Of a DNA stretch of 64,000 nucleotides, positions 8,044 through 17,476 are shown piece after piece. The stretch is from NCBI RefSeq assembly GCF_003945545.1, contig NZ_CP029617.1:6351001-6415000 (forward strand). Reading direction: 5' to 3'. The DNA is from Streptomyces sp. WAC 01529 (GTDB lineage: Bacteria > Actinomycetota > Actinomycetes > Streptomycetales > Streptomycetaceae). Position numbers and translations under genes: made by a program. The notes beneath the pieces are model-generated. The model ran no database searches and was not told where the DNA came from. It saw nothing but the letters and a program-made list of their open reading frames with translations. The number at the start of each line of letters is the position of its first letter. The first letter of the stretch is position 1.

Positions 8044-11000
8044 CTAGTCGCGAGCGGCGGCCCGGGGCGCCGGGGGGTGGACGCCGGTCAGGTCGCGTGG
8101 GCGGTGAGGGATGCCGTCGCGCAGGACCAGCGTGGTCTTGATCAGGGTGCTGAAGTCGGTGAAGGGGTCTCCGTCGATGACCGTGAGGTCGGCGAGCCGG
8201 CCCGGCTGGACGGTGCCGAGATCCCTGTGGCGGCCGAACAGCCGGGCGGGCGTGGCGGTGACGGTCCGCAGGGCCTGGGCGGGTGTGAAGCCGTGGGCGT
8301 GCAGGGCGCGCAGGCCGAGGTGCAGGGAGAGACCGGCGGGGACGAGAGGGGCGTCGGTGCCCAGGGCGAGGGCGGCGCCGCCCTCGGCGAGCCGGCGGTA
8401 GTTGCCCATCTCGGTCGCCAGCGCCTGCCGTTGGCGCGGGGTGGGCGGCGTACCGGCGCGTTCGCGGACGGCTGCCACGTCCCAGGGCGGCATGAGGCTC
8501 CGTACGCGGGCGTCGTCGGCCAGGACCGGATCGTCGGCGAGCAGGGCCTGTGCCGTGAACGGGGTGGCGATCAGGCCGAAGGCGCCGTCGGCGTACTGCT
8601 GGACGACATCCTGGTGGACGTGGCCGAGCGGTGTGGTGGCATGCCCGTGCGGCAGGCGCTGGGTGGCCTGCAGATGGGTCGTCAGATCCTGGCCCGCCGC
8701 GCGGCCGGGGGCGCACAGGTGGCTGCCGCAGGGCACACCGAGGCGGTGGGCGACCTCGGCGGCGCGCGCCATGAAGTCGCCGGGGGCGCGGACGTAGGTC
8801 TTGACGAAGTCGACGTCCAGGGCGGCGACGCGCCGCAGGGTGCGTTCGAGGCCCGCCCGGGTGCGGTGGGCGCGGCCCATGCTGTAGGCGGTGCGGGAGC
8901 CGTCGATCAGTTCGGCGCAGGCGAGCAGGCGCGGGCCCGTGCTGTGGCCCGAGGCGAAGGATTCGCGCAGCCGGACGGCTTCGTACAGCGAGGCTCCCAG
9001 GCAGACGGTGGTGGTGATGCCGTAGGCGAGAGCGGTGAGGCTGTGGCGTGCGCCGTACGTGGCGCTGTAGGGGTGGGTGTGGCTGTCGATCAGGCCGGGG
9101 ACGACGGTCTGTCCGGAGACGTCGATGGTGCGGTGGCCCGGACGGCGGGGCCGGTGCGGTTCGACGGCGGTGATGCGGCCGTCGTCGATCAGGATGTCGA
9201 CGTCATGGCGCGGCTCGGGGCCGGTGGCGTCCCAGAGCTGGCCCGCGTGGATCCGCAGCCGCCGTGCCCCGGGCGTGGTGCGCCGCACGGTCAGCGAGGT
9301 GGGCAGTGTGCGGGGACGCAGTGCCTCCGGGTCGTCGTCCAGGGAGAGCAGGCGCAGCCGTCCTTCGGAGAGGTACAGGAGCCGGCGGGACTCGCGGGCC
9401 CAGCTGGGGTGGTCGGCGGGTTCCTCGGTGAGCCGGCGGGCGGGCCCGGCCGGGGTGCCGTCGGGGGCGACGGGCAGCAGCCACAGGGCCGACTCGGCGA
9501 CCAGCGCCATGTGGCGGCCGTCGGGGGACCAGACGGGCCCGGCGGCCGCCCGGTCCGAAAGCGACTGGTGCGCGGCGGGCAGATGGCGCCGGTCGGTGCC
9601 GGTGCGGGTGTCGATGACCCGGATGAGGTGGTAGCCCTCGCGGAAGCGGCGGTTGAGCCGGTTGCGGTCGCAGAAGGCGAGGTACCGGCCGTCGGGTGAC
9701 CAGGTGGGCGCCCCCGGCGGGCCGTCCGTGGCGAGCGGGCGGGCGAGTACCCGCTCGGAGCTGGTGGCGAGGTCGTGCAGGAGCAGGTTGCCGTTGACGT
9801 CCTGACAGGCCAGCAGGGAGCCGTCCGGCGACAGCGCCGGGTGCAGCCGCCCGCCACCGGTGACCGGCTCGTCGTCCCCGCCTTCGAGGTGCGGGCGCCG
9901 CACGGCCGTCAGCCCGCCCCCGCCTTCGAGGTGCAGGCGCCGCACGGCCGTCAGCCCGTCCCGGTCGGTGCAGTACAGCAGGGAGCGTCCGTCCGGTGCC
10001 CACGCGGGCATCTGCACCTGGTGTACGGGCTCGGCCTGGAGGAGCTTGCGGGGTGTGCCGCCGACGGGCATCAGCCACAGCGCGTTGAGGGCGACGAACG
10101 CCACCTGGCGCCCGTCGGGGGAGAGGGCGGGGAGGTGGATGCCGCGCACCGGCGCGGGGGAGGCCGGATCGAGTGGGCGTCGCCCGGCCCTTCGGCGGGG
10201 CGAGGGCACGGGCATCCGCGCGTCGAAGGCGACTTCCTCGACGGGGGAGGGGTGGGCCAGGGTGCGGATGCGGATACGCCCGTCGGCCAGGTACAGCAGC
10301 CGGTCCTCACCCAGCCAGCAGGGCGGGGCCGCCGCCAAGTCCTCCCCGGCCGCGACGGCATGACCGTCGACCAGCAGTGTCGCGCGGTCGGGAGGCAGGG
10401 AGGGCGCATCACCGGCACCGGTCAGGTGCAGATAGGCGACCCGGCCCGCGGGGGAGACCGAGGGGCACAGCAGGCGGCCGGACGTCACCGTGCGCAGCAC
10501 GCGCGCCGGACCGCCGTCGACCGGTACGCGGACCAGGGCCCTGCCGCCGTCCGTGCCCCCGCTCGGAGTGTGGGCGGCGCGGACGCACACCAGGGAGCGG
10601 CCGTCCGGCCACCAGGCGGGTTCGAGGTCCTCGAAGGGGCCCTCGGTCAGCCGCCGTGGCCGGGGATCGTCCACGTCGAGGACGCACAGGCCCAGGGAGC
10701 CGCCGGTCACCGGGTCGCCGCCGCGCTCGGAGGAGAACGCCAGGCGGGTGCCGTCGGGGGACCAGGCGACCCAGCGGTCGTCCCACGGGCCGGTGGTCAG
10801 CTGCCGCAGGCCGGTGCCGTCGGGGCGCATCAGCCACAGGTGGAAGACGCCTCCCCGGTAGCCGCACAGCGCCACCGCCCCACCGTCGGGGGAGAGCGCC
10901 GGGGCGGACGCCTCCAGGTCCCAGTCCGTCAGCCGGACGGCGGGCCCGCCCCGCCGGGGCACCCGCCACAGCACCCCCTGCGCTTCGACGATCAGGAGGT

Positions 11001-11172
11001 GACCATCACACGTGACCGAGCCGCCGGTGACCTCCCGGTAGCGCAGCACACCCTTCCCACCGGCCGGAACGGCGGCCTCCGCGGGCGGAGCGGTCACCGG
11101 GACCGCGGTCGCGGTCAGCCCCGCGACGGAGGACAGCAGGAAGCCGCGGCGGCTGACGGATGCGAAGTCCAA
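8044..11172 (-). CDS. Tat-exported TolB-type beta-propeller / amidohydrolase fusion
   Basis: A 1042-aa exported protein. The N-terminus has a twin-arginine signal (VSRRGFLLS then a hydrophobic stretch and PAEA). About residues 40-640 hold repeated W/F-SPDG-type blades (ALSPDGG, AWSPDGTRLAFSS, TWSPDGRYLAF), the WD40-like PD40 propeller of TolB relatives. Residues about 660-1040 are a metal-dependent amidohydrolase: VVPGLIDSHTHPYSA carries the HxH metal ligands, and the C-terminal GRLADLTVIDGDP is typical. I chose the TTG at 11170-11172 because GGGAAGGGG lies just upstream; the frame is open far beyond, without other support. It probably acts on a small amide or peptide outside the membrane. 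A 42-base in-frame duplication lies at 9881-9958. Confidence 0.85.
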   Translation of the reverse strand: MDFASVSRRGFLLSSVAGLTATAVPVTAPPAEAAVPAGGKGVLRYREVTGGSVTCDGHLLIVEAQGVLWRVPRRGGPAVRLTDWDLEASAPALSPDGGAVALCGYRGGVFHLWLMRPDGTGLRQLTTGPWDDRWVAWSPDGTRLAFSSERGGDPVTGGSLGLCVLDVDDPRPRRLTEGPFEDLEPAWWPDGRSLVCVRAAHTPSGGTDGGRALVRVPVDGGPARVLRTVTSGRLLCPSVSPAGRVAYLHLTGAGDAPSLPPDRATLLVDGHAVAAGEDLAAAPPCWLGEDRLLYLADGRIRIRTLAHPSPVEEVAFDARMPVPSPRRRAGRRPLDPASPAPVRGIHLPALSPDGRQVAFVALNALWLMPVGGTPRKLLQAEPVHQVQMPAWAPDGRSLLYCTDRDGLTAVRRLHLEGGGGLTAVRRPHLEGGDDEPVTGGGRLHPALSPDGSLLACQDVNGNLLLHDLATSSERVLARPLATDGPPGAPTWSPDGRYLAFCDRNRLNRRFREGYHLIRVIDTRTGTDRRHLPAAHQSLSDRAAAGPVWSPDGRHMALVAESALWLLPVAPDGTPAGPARRLTEEPADHPSWARESRRLLYLSEGRLRLLSLDDDPEALRPRTLPTSLTVRRTTPGARRLRIHAGQLWDATGPEPRHDVDILIDDGRITAVEPHRPRRPGHRTIDVSGQTVVPGLIDSHTHPYSATYGARHSLTALAYGITTTVCLGASLYEAVRLRESFASGHSTGPRLLACAELIDGSRTAYSMGRAHRTRAGLERTLRRVAALDVDFVKTYVRAPGDFMARAAEVAHRLGVPCGSHLCAPGRAAGQDLTTHLQATQRLPHGHATTPLGHVHQDVVQQYADGAFGLIATPFTAQALLADDPVLADDARVRSLMPPWDVAAVRERAGTPPTPRQRQALATEMGNYRRLAEGGAALALGTDAPLVPAGLSLHLGLRALHAHGFTPAQALRTVTATPARLFGRHRDLGTVQPGRLADLTVIDGDPFTDFSTLIKTTLVLRDGIPHRPRDLTGVHPPAPRAAARD
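9881..9958. repeat. In-frame 42-base tandem duplication inside the propeller gene
   Basis: A unit beginning CCTTCGAGGTGC at 9881 repeats at 9923 with one clear difference over 36 bases. In the protein this doubles a 14-residue element (TAVRR-x-HLEGG), so one propeller loop is lengthened without breaking the frame. Confidence 0.8.
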
Positions 11173-11231
11173 CCCGGACCCCTTCCCGAAGGCGGACCCC
11201 AGGAGGCCCGCTGTGGAATCGCGCGCTCGGT

Positions 11232-11297
11232 CGTGGCCGCGCCGGTCACAGAATGGCAGCGGTACGTGGCCGCGCCAGTCAAAGAATGGCAGCGGTA
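11232..11297. repeat. Tandem 33-base repeat in the divergent promoter region
   Basis: Two adjacent 33-base units (11232-11264 and 11265-11297) differ at only two positions. Each contains GGCCGCGCC and GAATGGCAGCGGTA. They lie between the divergent starts of the amidohydrolase (11172) and the kinase (11414), where promoters and operators are expected. A direct-repeat binding site for a regulator is one reading; a simple duplication is the other. Confidence 0.75.
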
Positions 11298-11413
11298 CGC
11301 CGTCCCACGGGCCCCGGCTCGCACAACAGCCGCCCCCCGGCAGTAAATTGTGCGACGACCACAGGCAGGCACGTCCTGTCGGCGGGGAGTCGGGGGAATC
11401 GGGGGAGGCAAGG

Positions 11414-14230
11414 ATGCAGGGCACGGTCCTGGACGGCCGGTACACGCTCGTGGAGCGGATCGGCGCGGGCGGTATGGGCGAGGTGTGGCGCGCCGAGGAC
11501 TCGCGGCTGCGGCGGCGCGTCGCCGTCAAGGTCCTCAGCACGCCGCGCGGGACGACACCGGCCGAGGCGGAACGCTTCCTCGCCATGTTCGTGCGGGAGG
11601 CGCGGGCCGCCGCGGCGCTCGACAGCTCGTACATCGTGCCGGTCTTCGACCACGGGTCGGCCGACGGAGTCCCGTACCTGGTGATGCCGCTGCTGACCGG
11701 CCGTACCGTGGGGGAGTTGGTCCTGGAGACGGGACGCCTGGCGCCCGAGCGGGTCGCCGTGATCTCCGCGCAGGTCTGCCGGGCCCTGGCCACCGCGCAC
11801 CGGGCGGGCATCGTCCACCGGGACATCAAACCGGCGAACGTGATGGTCACGGACGAGGGCACGGTCAAGGTCCTCGACTTCGGCATCGCCAAGTTCCTCG
11901 ACGCCACCACCACGGCCGGATATCTGACGGGCACGACCGACGCGCCCGTCGGCACCCTGCGGTACATGGCGCCGGAGCGCTTCACGCGCGGCGCGGACGA
12001 CGGCCGCTGCGACGTGTACTCGCTCGGCTGCATGGTGCACGAACTCCTCACCGGTACGCCGCCGTTCGACGCGGACTCCGTCGCCGCGCTGATGCACGGC
12101 CATGTGTACGAGACCCCGGAGCCGCCGTCGGCGCGCCACCCCGGGCTCGCCCCCGGGTGGGACGCCCTCGTCGGCCGCATGCTGGCGAAGCAGCCTGGCG
12201 CCCGGCCCGACGCGCAGGAGGCGGGGGACGCCCTGGAGACCCTGAGCACTCGCGACGCACCCGCACCGGCCGCCCCGGCCTCGCCCGCGCCCGGCGGGCC
12301 CGCGACCTCCTACTCCCTGGCGCCGCCCCTTCCCCCGAAGCCGCAGCTCCCCCCGTCGCAGACCCTGCCCTCGCAGATCCCGCCGCCGCAGGCCCCGCCG
12401 CCACCGGCGCCGGCACCCCTCGGTGTCTTCGGCAGCCCCGCGCCGCCGCCCCGCCGTTCGCGGGCGAAGGTCTGGGGCGTGAGCGCGGTCGTGGCGGTGG
12501 CCGCGGGCGCCCTGGTGACGACCATTACGGTGTTCGACCCGTTCGGGGGCGGTTCCGAGGGCAAGGGCGGCTCCGCGGGCCAGGCCGGGGACGGCTCCCG
12601 CGGCGACAACGTCATCCAGGGCGACAAGGTGGCGAAGTCCGCGACCCAGAACCTCACCGTGGGCACCGCGGCCGACTCCAAAGGCCCCGCACCGGCCGTC
12701 AGAGGCGCGCGCGAGGGAGGCAGGATCACCGTTCTCGAACCGAACGAGTTCGCCTCGCTCGACCCCGGCCTGATGTGGCCCGGCAGCGCCGACCAACAGC
12801 TCGCCCGCCTCGTGCACCGCGGGCTCACCACGTTCAAGACCGGCGAAGGCGGAGCGGTGAAGGTCGTCGGCGACCTCGCCGAGGACGCGGGCCGCACGAC
12901 GAACGGCCGTGACTGGACCTTCAAGCTCAAGAGCGGGCTCACCTACAACGACGGCACACCCGTGCGCTCCCGCGACTTCCGGAACGCCATCGAGCGCACC
13001 TTCAGACCGGAGCTTGCAGGCGGCGACCAGACGCTGCGCACCTTCCTCTACGGAGTCAAGGGCGCCGCCGCCAAGTCCGCGAAGAAGAGCGCGATCGAGA
13101 CACCCGACGACCGCACGATCGTCTTCCATCTCGCCGGCGCCCACCGCGACTTCAACGTCGTCCTCGCGGGACCGTCGGGAGCGCCCCTCCCGGAGGGGAC
13201 CACCGGCGGCCCGAGCGGTTCCAAAGCGCCGCCGTCCACCGGCCCGTACCAGATCAGCGACCCCGCCGACCCCAAGGACCTCACCCTCACCCGCAACCCC
13301 CGCTGGCGCGCCGACACCGACCCGGTGCGCAGCGCCCGCCCCGACGGCTACCGCATCCAGACCGGCGTGCCGCTCCAGGAGATCCGGCACCGCATCGGCT
13401 CGGCCGCCGACGGCGAGGCGTTCATGACCTTCTCCGGCACCGACGACCCCGCCGGCATCCAGGGAGGGCCCGCGGGCCGCGCGAAATCCGTCAAGGCCGT
13501 CACCTGGCACGCGCAGTCGTACGTCATCAACACCGAGCGGGTGAAGGACGCCAACGTACGCAAGGCCATCGCCGCCACCCTGCCCCGCGACGACATCCTC
13601 AAGGCGAGCGGCGGGCAAGGGCGCCTCATCCCGCACCTGATGCCACCAGGAGTCCCCGGAAGCCCCGGTTTCGACCTCCCCTCCCCGGGCGACCGAGGCG
13701 ACCCCACCAAGGCCCGGAAGTTCCTCCTGGAAGCGGATGAGATGGGATACCGCCTCACCCTCGCCCACCCGGCCACCCCGACCGACAAGAACCGCGCGGA
13801 GGTCGTCGAGGCGGGACTGGAGAGGGCCGGGTTCGAGGTGACGCGCAAGCAGGTGCCTGTCGCCACCTTCTGGAGCGACGCGGCGAAGGGCAAGTACGAC
13901 ATGTTCCGCATGGCCGTCGGCAGCGGCCTGCCCACCGCCTCCACCTACCTGCCCGACTACTTCGACGGACGTCACGCCCCGGAGAAGTCGAGCAATTACA
14001 GCCGGCTCGACGACAAGAAGGTGAACGAGGCGATCGACGCAGCCCACGCCGCCGGGGACCTCAAGGAGGCGGGCAAGCTGTGGTCCGAGGTGGACCGCCT
14101 GGTGACGGAGCAGGCGGCCGCCGTCCCGGTCTACGTCCCGGAGCGCACCTACCTCTACTCGCCGGCGCTGCGCGGCCTCCAGGTCGACATGTCCGGGCTC
14201 TCGCCGGTCAACGCGTACGTACGCCGCTGA
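11414..14230 (+). CDS. Ser/Thr protein kinase fused to an ABC transporter solute-binding domain
   Basis: A 938-aa membrane protein. Residues about 10-270 are a Hanks-type kinase: glycine loop GAGGMGEVW, VAVKVL lysine, HRDIKPANV catalytic loop (about residue 132), DFGIAKF (about 154), APERF. A Pro-rich linker (280-345) leads to one transmembrane helix (about 350-372). The outer part (about 435-938) is a family-5 extracellular solute-binding domain (SBP_bac_5, peptide/nickel type), recognisable from LTYNDGTPVRSRDFRNAIERTF and the closing YVPERTYLYSPALRG. The fusion implies that ligand binding outside is sensed by a cytosolic kinase. Start: ATG with GGGGGAGGCAAGG upstream. Confidence 0.9.
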   Translation: MQGTVLDGRYTLVERIGAGGMGEVWRAEDSRLRRRVAVKVLSTPRGTTPAEAERFLAMFVREARAAAALDSSYIVPVFDHGSADGVPYLVMPLLTGRTVGELVLETGRLAPERVAVISAQVCRALATAHRAGIVHRDIKPANVMVTDEGTVKVLDFGIAKFLDATTTAGYLTGTTDAPVGTLRYMAPERFTRGADDGRCDVYSLGCMVHELLTGTPPFDADSVAALMHGHVYETPEPPSARHPGLAPGWDALVGRMLAKQPGARPDAQEAGDALETLSTRDAPAPAAPASPAPGGPATSYSLAPPLPPKPQLPPSQTLPSQIPPPQAPPPPAPAPLGVFGSPAPPPRRSRAKVWGVSAVVAVAAGALVTTITVFDPFGGGSEGKGGSAGQAGDGSRGDNVIQGDKVAKSATQNLTVGTAADSKGPAPAVRGAREGGRITVLEPNEFASLDPGLMWPGSADQQLARLVHRGLTTFKTGEGGAVKVVGDLAEDAGRTTNGRDWTFKLKSGLTYNDGTPVRSRDFRNAIERTFRPELAGGDQTLRTFLYGVKGAAAKSAKKSAIETPDDRTIVFHLAGAHRDFNVVLAGPSGAPLPEGTTGGPSGSKAPPSTGPYQISDPADPKDLTLTRNPRWRADTDPVRSARPDGYRIQTGVPLQEIRHRIGSAADGEAFMTFSGTDDPAGIQGGPAGRAKSVKAVTWHAQSYVINTERVKDANVRKAIAATLPRDDILKASGGQGRLIPHLMPPGVPGSPGFDLPSPGDRGDPTKARKFLLEADEMGYRLTLAHPATPTDKNRAEVVEAGLERAGFEVTRKQVPVATFWSDAAKGKYDMFRMAVGSGLPTASTYLPDYFDGRHAPEKSSNYSRLDDKKVNEAIDAAHAAGDLKEAGKLWSEVDRLVTEQAAAVPVYVPERTYLYSPALRGLQVDMSGLSPVNAYVRR

Positions 14231-14340
14231 GCGCCGCCTGCCGAGTGGTCCCGCCGCGCCCGGCCGTGAGGCGCGTGAGGCGCCCCGTCACCGGTTCGGA
14301 GAGATGATGGGACGGTGGGATCCAGCGGAGAGGGTGCCGG

Positions 14341-16443
14341 GTGAGTACGTCCGATGCGTTCCGGGCCGAGATCGGCGGGGCGGCGGACGCGGACCCGGCG
14401 GTCTCCGGCGGGCTGCTTGACGTGCTGAGCCTGGCCGCGGTGGTCCTCGACGACCGCGGGAAGATCGTGCTCTGGAGCCCGCAGGCCGAAGAACTGTTCG
14501 GTTACTCCGCCGACGAGGCGCTGGGGCACTTCGCCGGCCGGCTGCTGGTCGACGAGCGGCACCTGGACCTGGTCATCGACCTGTTCACCCGAGTGATGGA
14601 GAGCGGGCAGGGCTGGGCGGGCGGCTTCCCGGTCCGGCACAAGGACGGCAGCACACGCCTGGTGGAGTTCCGCAACATGCGGTTGCAGGACGACACGGGG
14701 GGCCGCTTCGCGCTGGGGATCGCCACCGACCAGGCGACCCTGCGCCGCGTGGAGCGGGACCTGGCGCTGTCCCTGCGGCTGATCTCCCAGTCGCCGATCG
14801 GGCTGGGGGTCATGGACACCCAGCTGCGGTTCGTGCTGGTCAATCCGGCGCTCGCGGGCATGACCGGCAGCCCCGCCCAGGACCGCACCGGGCCCGCCGC
14901 GGGGCAGACGCCGCCGTTTCTGCGGGGGGAGACCGCCCAGGCGCTGATGCGCGAGGTGCTGGCCACGGGGGTGCCGGCGCTGGACCGGTTCATGACCGGG
15001 GACACCCTGGACTTCACGGCCGGGGACGCCCTGGACGCTCCCGAGCGGGAGCACGCCTGGTCGGTCTCCTTCTACCGGCTGGGGGACCCCGCCGGGCGGG
15101 TGCTCGGTCTGGCCGTCTCCGTGGTGGACGTCACCGAGCAGCACCGGGCGGCCGCCGACGCCGCCCGGGCACGGCGCCGCCTGGCGCTGGTCGCCGACGC
15201 CTCGGTGCGGATCGGCACCACCCTCGATCTGGGGCAGACGGCCCGGGAGCTGGCCGGGGTGTGCGTGCCCGAGGTCGCCGACCTGGTCACGGTGGACATC
15301 CTCGACAGCGTCCTCCAGGGCCTTCGCGCCCCCGGGACGCCGACCGGTCCGGCCCGCTTTCGCGCACTGGCGGTCGTGGCGGCGTACCCCACTGAGGCCG
15401 CGCGGGCCCCGGACCCCGTCGGCGATCTCGTCGAGTACGCCGCCGACCGCCTGGTCACCCGCTGCGTCAACACCGGCCGCCCCGTCGTACGGGCGAAGGT
15501 GACCGGCCAGGACATGCGCCGCATCGCCCGCAACGACGAATCGGCCGCGGTGCTCGCCGCGGCCGGGGTCCACTCGTACGTCGTGCTGCCGCTGGTCGCC
15601 CGCGGTGAGGTGATCGGCGCCCTCGGCCTGATGCGGGCCCGCAACCCGGCGCCGTTCGACAAGGACGACGTCACGCTGGCCGGGGAGCTGGCGGCCCGCG
15701 CGGCCGTGTGCATCGACAACGCGCGCTGGTTCCAGAGCCAGCGCCATGCCGCGCTCGCCCTCCAGCGCAACCTGCTGCCGGACCGGCCCGCGCACCGCCC
15801 CGGCCTCGGCATCGCCCACCGCTACGAGCCGGCCGGCGCCACCAGCGAGGTGGGCGGCGACTGGTTCGACGTCATCCCGCTTCCGGCCGACAAGACCGCC
15901 CTGATCATCGGCGATGTCATGGGCAGCGGCATCGACGCCGCCGCCACCATGGGCCAGCTGCGCACCGCCACCCGGACCCTGGCCCAGCTCGACCTCGATC
16001 CCGCCCAGGTCCTCGGCCATCTCGACCAGGCGACCGCCGGCATGGACCACACGTTCACCACCTGCGTGTACGCCGTCCACGACCCGCACGGCCGGCGGTG
16101 CCGCATCTCGGTGGCCGGGCATCTGCCACCGGTCCTCATGCGACCGGGCAGCCCGCCGGAACTGCTCGACCTGCCCACCGGCGCCCCGCTCGGGGTGGGC
16201 GGGGTGCCCTTCCACACCACCACCCTCGACCTGGGCCCGGGCGATCAGCTGGTGCTGTACACCGACGGCCTGGTGGAGACCCGAGACCAGCCCCTCGACG
16301 AACGCTTCCGCTACCTGCTGTCCCTGCTCGCCGACGCGCCGCACGACCTGGAGGAGACCTGTGACCTCCTGCTGCGCGAGCTGCGCCACCCGGGCGACCA
16401 CGACGACGTGGCCCTCCTGATCGCCCGGGGGACCGCCTGCTGA
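14341..16443 (+). CDS. PAS/GAF-domain PP2C (SpoIIE-type) serine phosphatase
   Basis: A 700-aa cytosolic signalling phosphatase. A PAS domain covers about residues 30-150 (VVLDDRGKIVLWSPQAEELFGY), followed by a second PAS-like region to about 270. A GAF domain spans about 275-460, and the SpoIIE/RsbU-type PP2C domain about 480-700. Metal-binding acidic residues sit in EVGGDWFDV, IGDVMGSG and LYTDGLVE, and the last block includes the DDVALL motif. Proteins of this build dephosphorylate anti-sigma antagonists in Streptomyces; the partner is not encoded next to it. The GTG start follows a GGAGAGGG site. It ends one base from the stop of the convergent GerW-like gene. Confidence 0.9.
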   Translation: MSTSDAFRAEIGGAADADPAVSGGLLDVLSLAAVVLDDRGKIVLWSPQAEELFGYSADEALGHFAGRLLVDERHLDLVIDLFTRVMESGQGWAGGFPVRHKDGSTRLVEFRNMRLQDDTGGRFALGIATDQATLRRVERDLALSLRLISQSPIGLGVMDTQLRFVLVNPALAGMTGSPAQDRTGPAAGQTPPFLRGETAQALMREVLATGVPALDRFMTGDTLDFTAGDALDAPEREHAWSVSFYRLGDPAGRVLGLAVSVVDVTEQHRAAADAARARRRLALVADASVRIGTTLDLGQTARELAGVCVPEVADLVTVDILDSVLQGLRAPGTPTGPARFRALAVVAAYPTEAARAPDPVGDLVEYAADRLVTRCVNTGRPVVRAKVTGQDMRRIARNDESAAVLAAAGVHSYVVLPLVARGEVIGALGLMRARNPAPFDKDDVTLAGELAARAAVCIDNARWFQSQRHAALALQRNLLPDRPAHRPGLGIAHRYEPAGATSEVGGDWFDVIPLPADKTALIIGDVMGSGIDAAATMGQLRTATRTLAQLDLDPAQVLGHLDQATAGMDHTFTTCVYAVHDPHGRRCRISVAGHLPPVLMRPGSPPELLDLPTGAPLGVGGVPFHTTTLDLGPGDQLVLYTDGLVETRDQPLDERFRYLLSLLADAPHDLEETCDLLLRELRHPGDHDDVALLIARGTAC

Positions 16444-16444
16444 C

Positions 16445-16879
16445 TCACCGGCCCGCGCGGCGCTGGGCGAGGAGGCGTACGAGCCGTGGAACGGCCGTCC
16501 CGGCCAGGAACGCGGCGAGCGGCAGGGCGGCGGTCAGCCAGGGGTGGGGGAGTGGCCGGTAGGTGGCGGTGCCGTTCTTGATCTCGATGAAGCCGCGGGG
16601 CCGGGCCCTGAAACCGCCCGCCCCGCCGATCTGGAGGGCCCCACTCGCATCGGCTCCGTCGGCCGGGAGGGGAGTGGGGCCGAGACCGAAGCCGCAACCG
16701 GACTCGGCGACGGGGATGACGGTGACGCCCTCGGCGGTGACGGCGTCGCCGAAGACGACCGTCCCCGCGGTCCGCTCGCCGATCTCCTCGACCAGTCGTT
16801 CCAACTGGGTTCGGTGGGCGTCGTCTTCGGTCGTGTGATCCGGCAGGTGGGCCGGGGCTGTTTCGTCCGGGGCGGTCAC
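16445..16879 (-). CDS. GerW/YtfJ family sporulation-associated protein
   Basis: A 144-aa protein of the GerW (YtfJ) family, known from Bacillus spore germination and common in actinomycetes with unclear function. The conserved core is seen in TVVFGDAVTAEGVTVIPVAESGCGFG, with a later GGAGGFRARPRGFIEI segment. The Gly-rich loop of canonical members is partly degenerate. The C-terminus carries a hydrophobic stretch (WLTAALPLAAFLAGTAV) that could anchor it to the membrane. The GTG start is preceded by AGGAG. It faces the PP2C phosphatase gene with a one-base gap. Confidence 0.8.
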   Translation of the reverse strand: MTAPDETAPAHLPDHTTEDDAHRTQLERLVEEIGERTAGTVVFGDAVTAEGVTVIPVAESGCGFGLGPTPLPADGADASGALQIGGAGGFRARPRGFIEIKNGTATYRPLPHPWLTAALPLAAFLAGTAVPRLVRLLAQRRAGR

Positions 16880-17174
16880 CAGGGTCTCCTCGGGAAGGCG
16901 GAGGGGGGCAACTCCAAGCCTAGCCGGGCGACTTGAGCCTCCCGTGCCGGGAGACGGGAGAGTGGGGCTCCGCCAACCGCCTCGTCGGCTTGGCGCTGAA
17001 GGTCGGCGTCTCGCTGTGGCCGTGCGCCCGCCGGTATCTCCGGAGGCGGATCGTTCCCTCTTCCCCGTACGGGTGATACGGGGCGTATCGGCTGGTGGGG
17101 TTGGGGAGTCACCGAGCGGCTCGGCGGCAGGCGCCGGGCCACCGGCAACACAGCCGAAGCGAAGGAGATGTCAC

Positions 17175-17363
17175 ATGCGCCGTACCGCCGCCGTCGTCCT
17201 CGGGGCCATCACCCTGCTGGGGGTCCTCGCCGTGCCCGCCAGCGCCGTCCCGGACCCGGTCGCGACCATCGACTGCGCGGTGCAGGACGTCACGGCGCTC
17301 GTCGACCCGACGGCCCTCGGGGTCCCCACCGAGATCCCGCTCACTACCTGCCTCGCGCCGTGA
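17175..17363 (+). CDS. Very small secreted protein, two cysteines
   Basis: A 62-aa protein. A signal peptide covers about residues 1-24 (Arg-Arg, hydrophobic core, PASA). The mature peptide of about 38 residues has two cysteines (IDCAV and TTCLA) that could form one disulfide around a Val/Leu/Pro-rich loop. The start is firm: AAGGAG seven bases before the ATG. I do not recognise the family. It is one of three tiny exported proteins within 900 bases and is followed by a hairpin shared with the convergent gene. Confidence 0.75.
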   Translation: MRRTAAVVLGAITLLGVLAVPASAVPDPVATIDCAVQDVTALVDPTALGVPTEIPLTTCLAP

Positions 17364-17380
17364 GCTGAACTCTCCCGCGT

Positions 17381-17435
17381 CGTCGGGCACTTGTGCGGCC
17401 GCCCGGGGGGACGGCTCCCGCCCAGGTGCCCGACG
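17381..17435. terminator. Hairpin between convergent small genes
   Basis: The arms CGTCGGGCACTTG (17381-17393) and CAGGTGCCCGACG (17423-17435) pair at 12 of 13 positions around a GC-rich loop that can fold further. There is no U-tract, as is usual in Streptomyces. It lies between the stops of two convergent genes and probably ends transcription in both directions. Confidence 0.6.
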
Positions 17436-17476
17436 GCTGCGGGACCGCTACGCGGCGCGGGCGGTGGCACCGCCGG

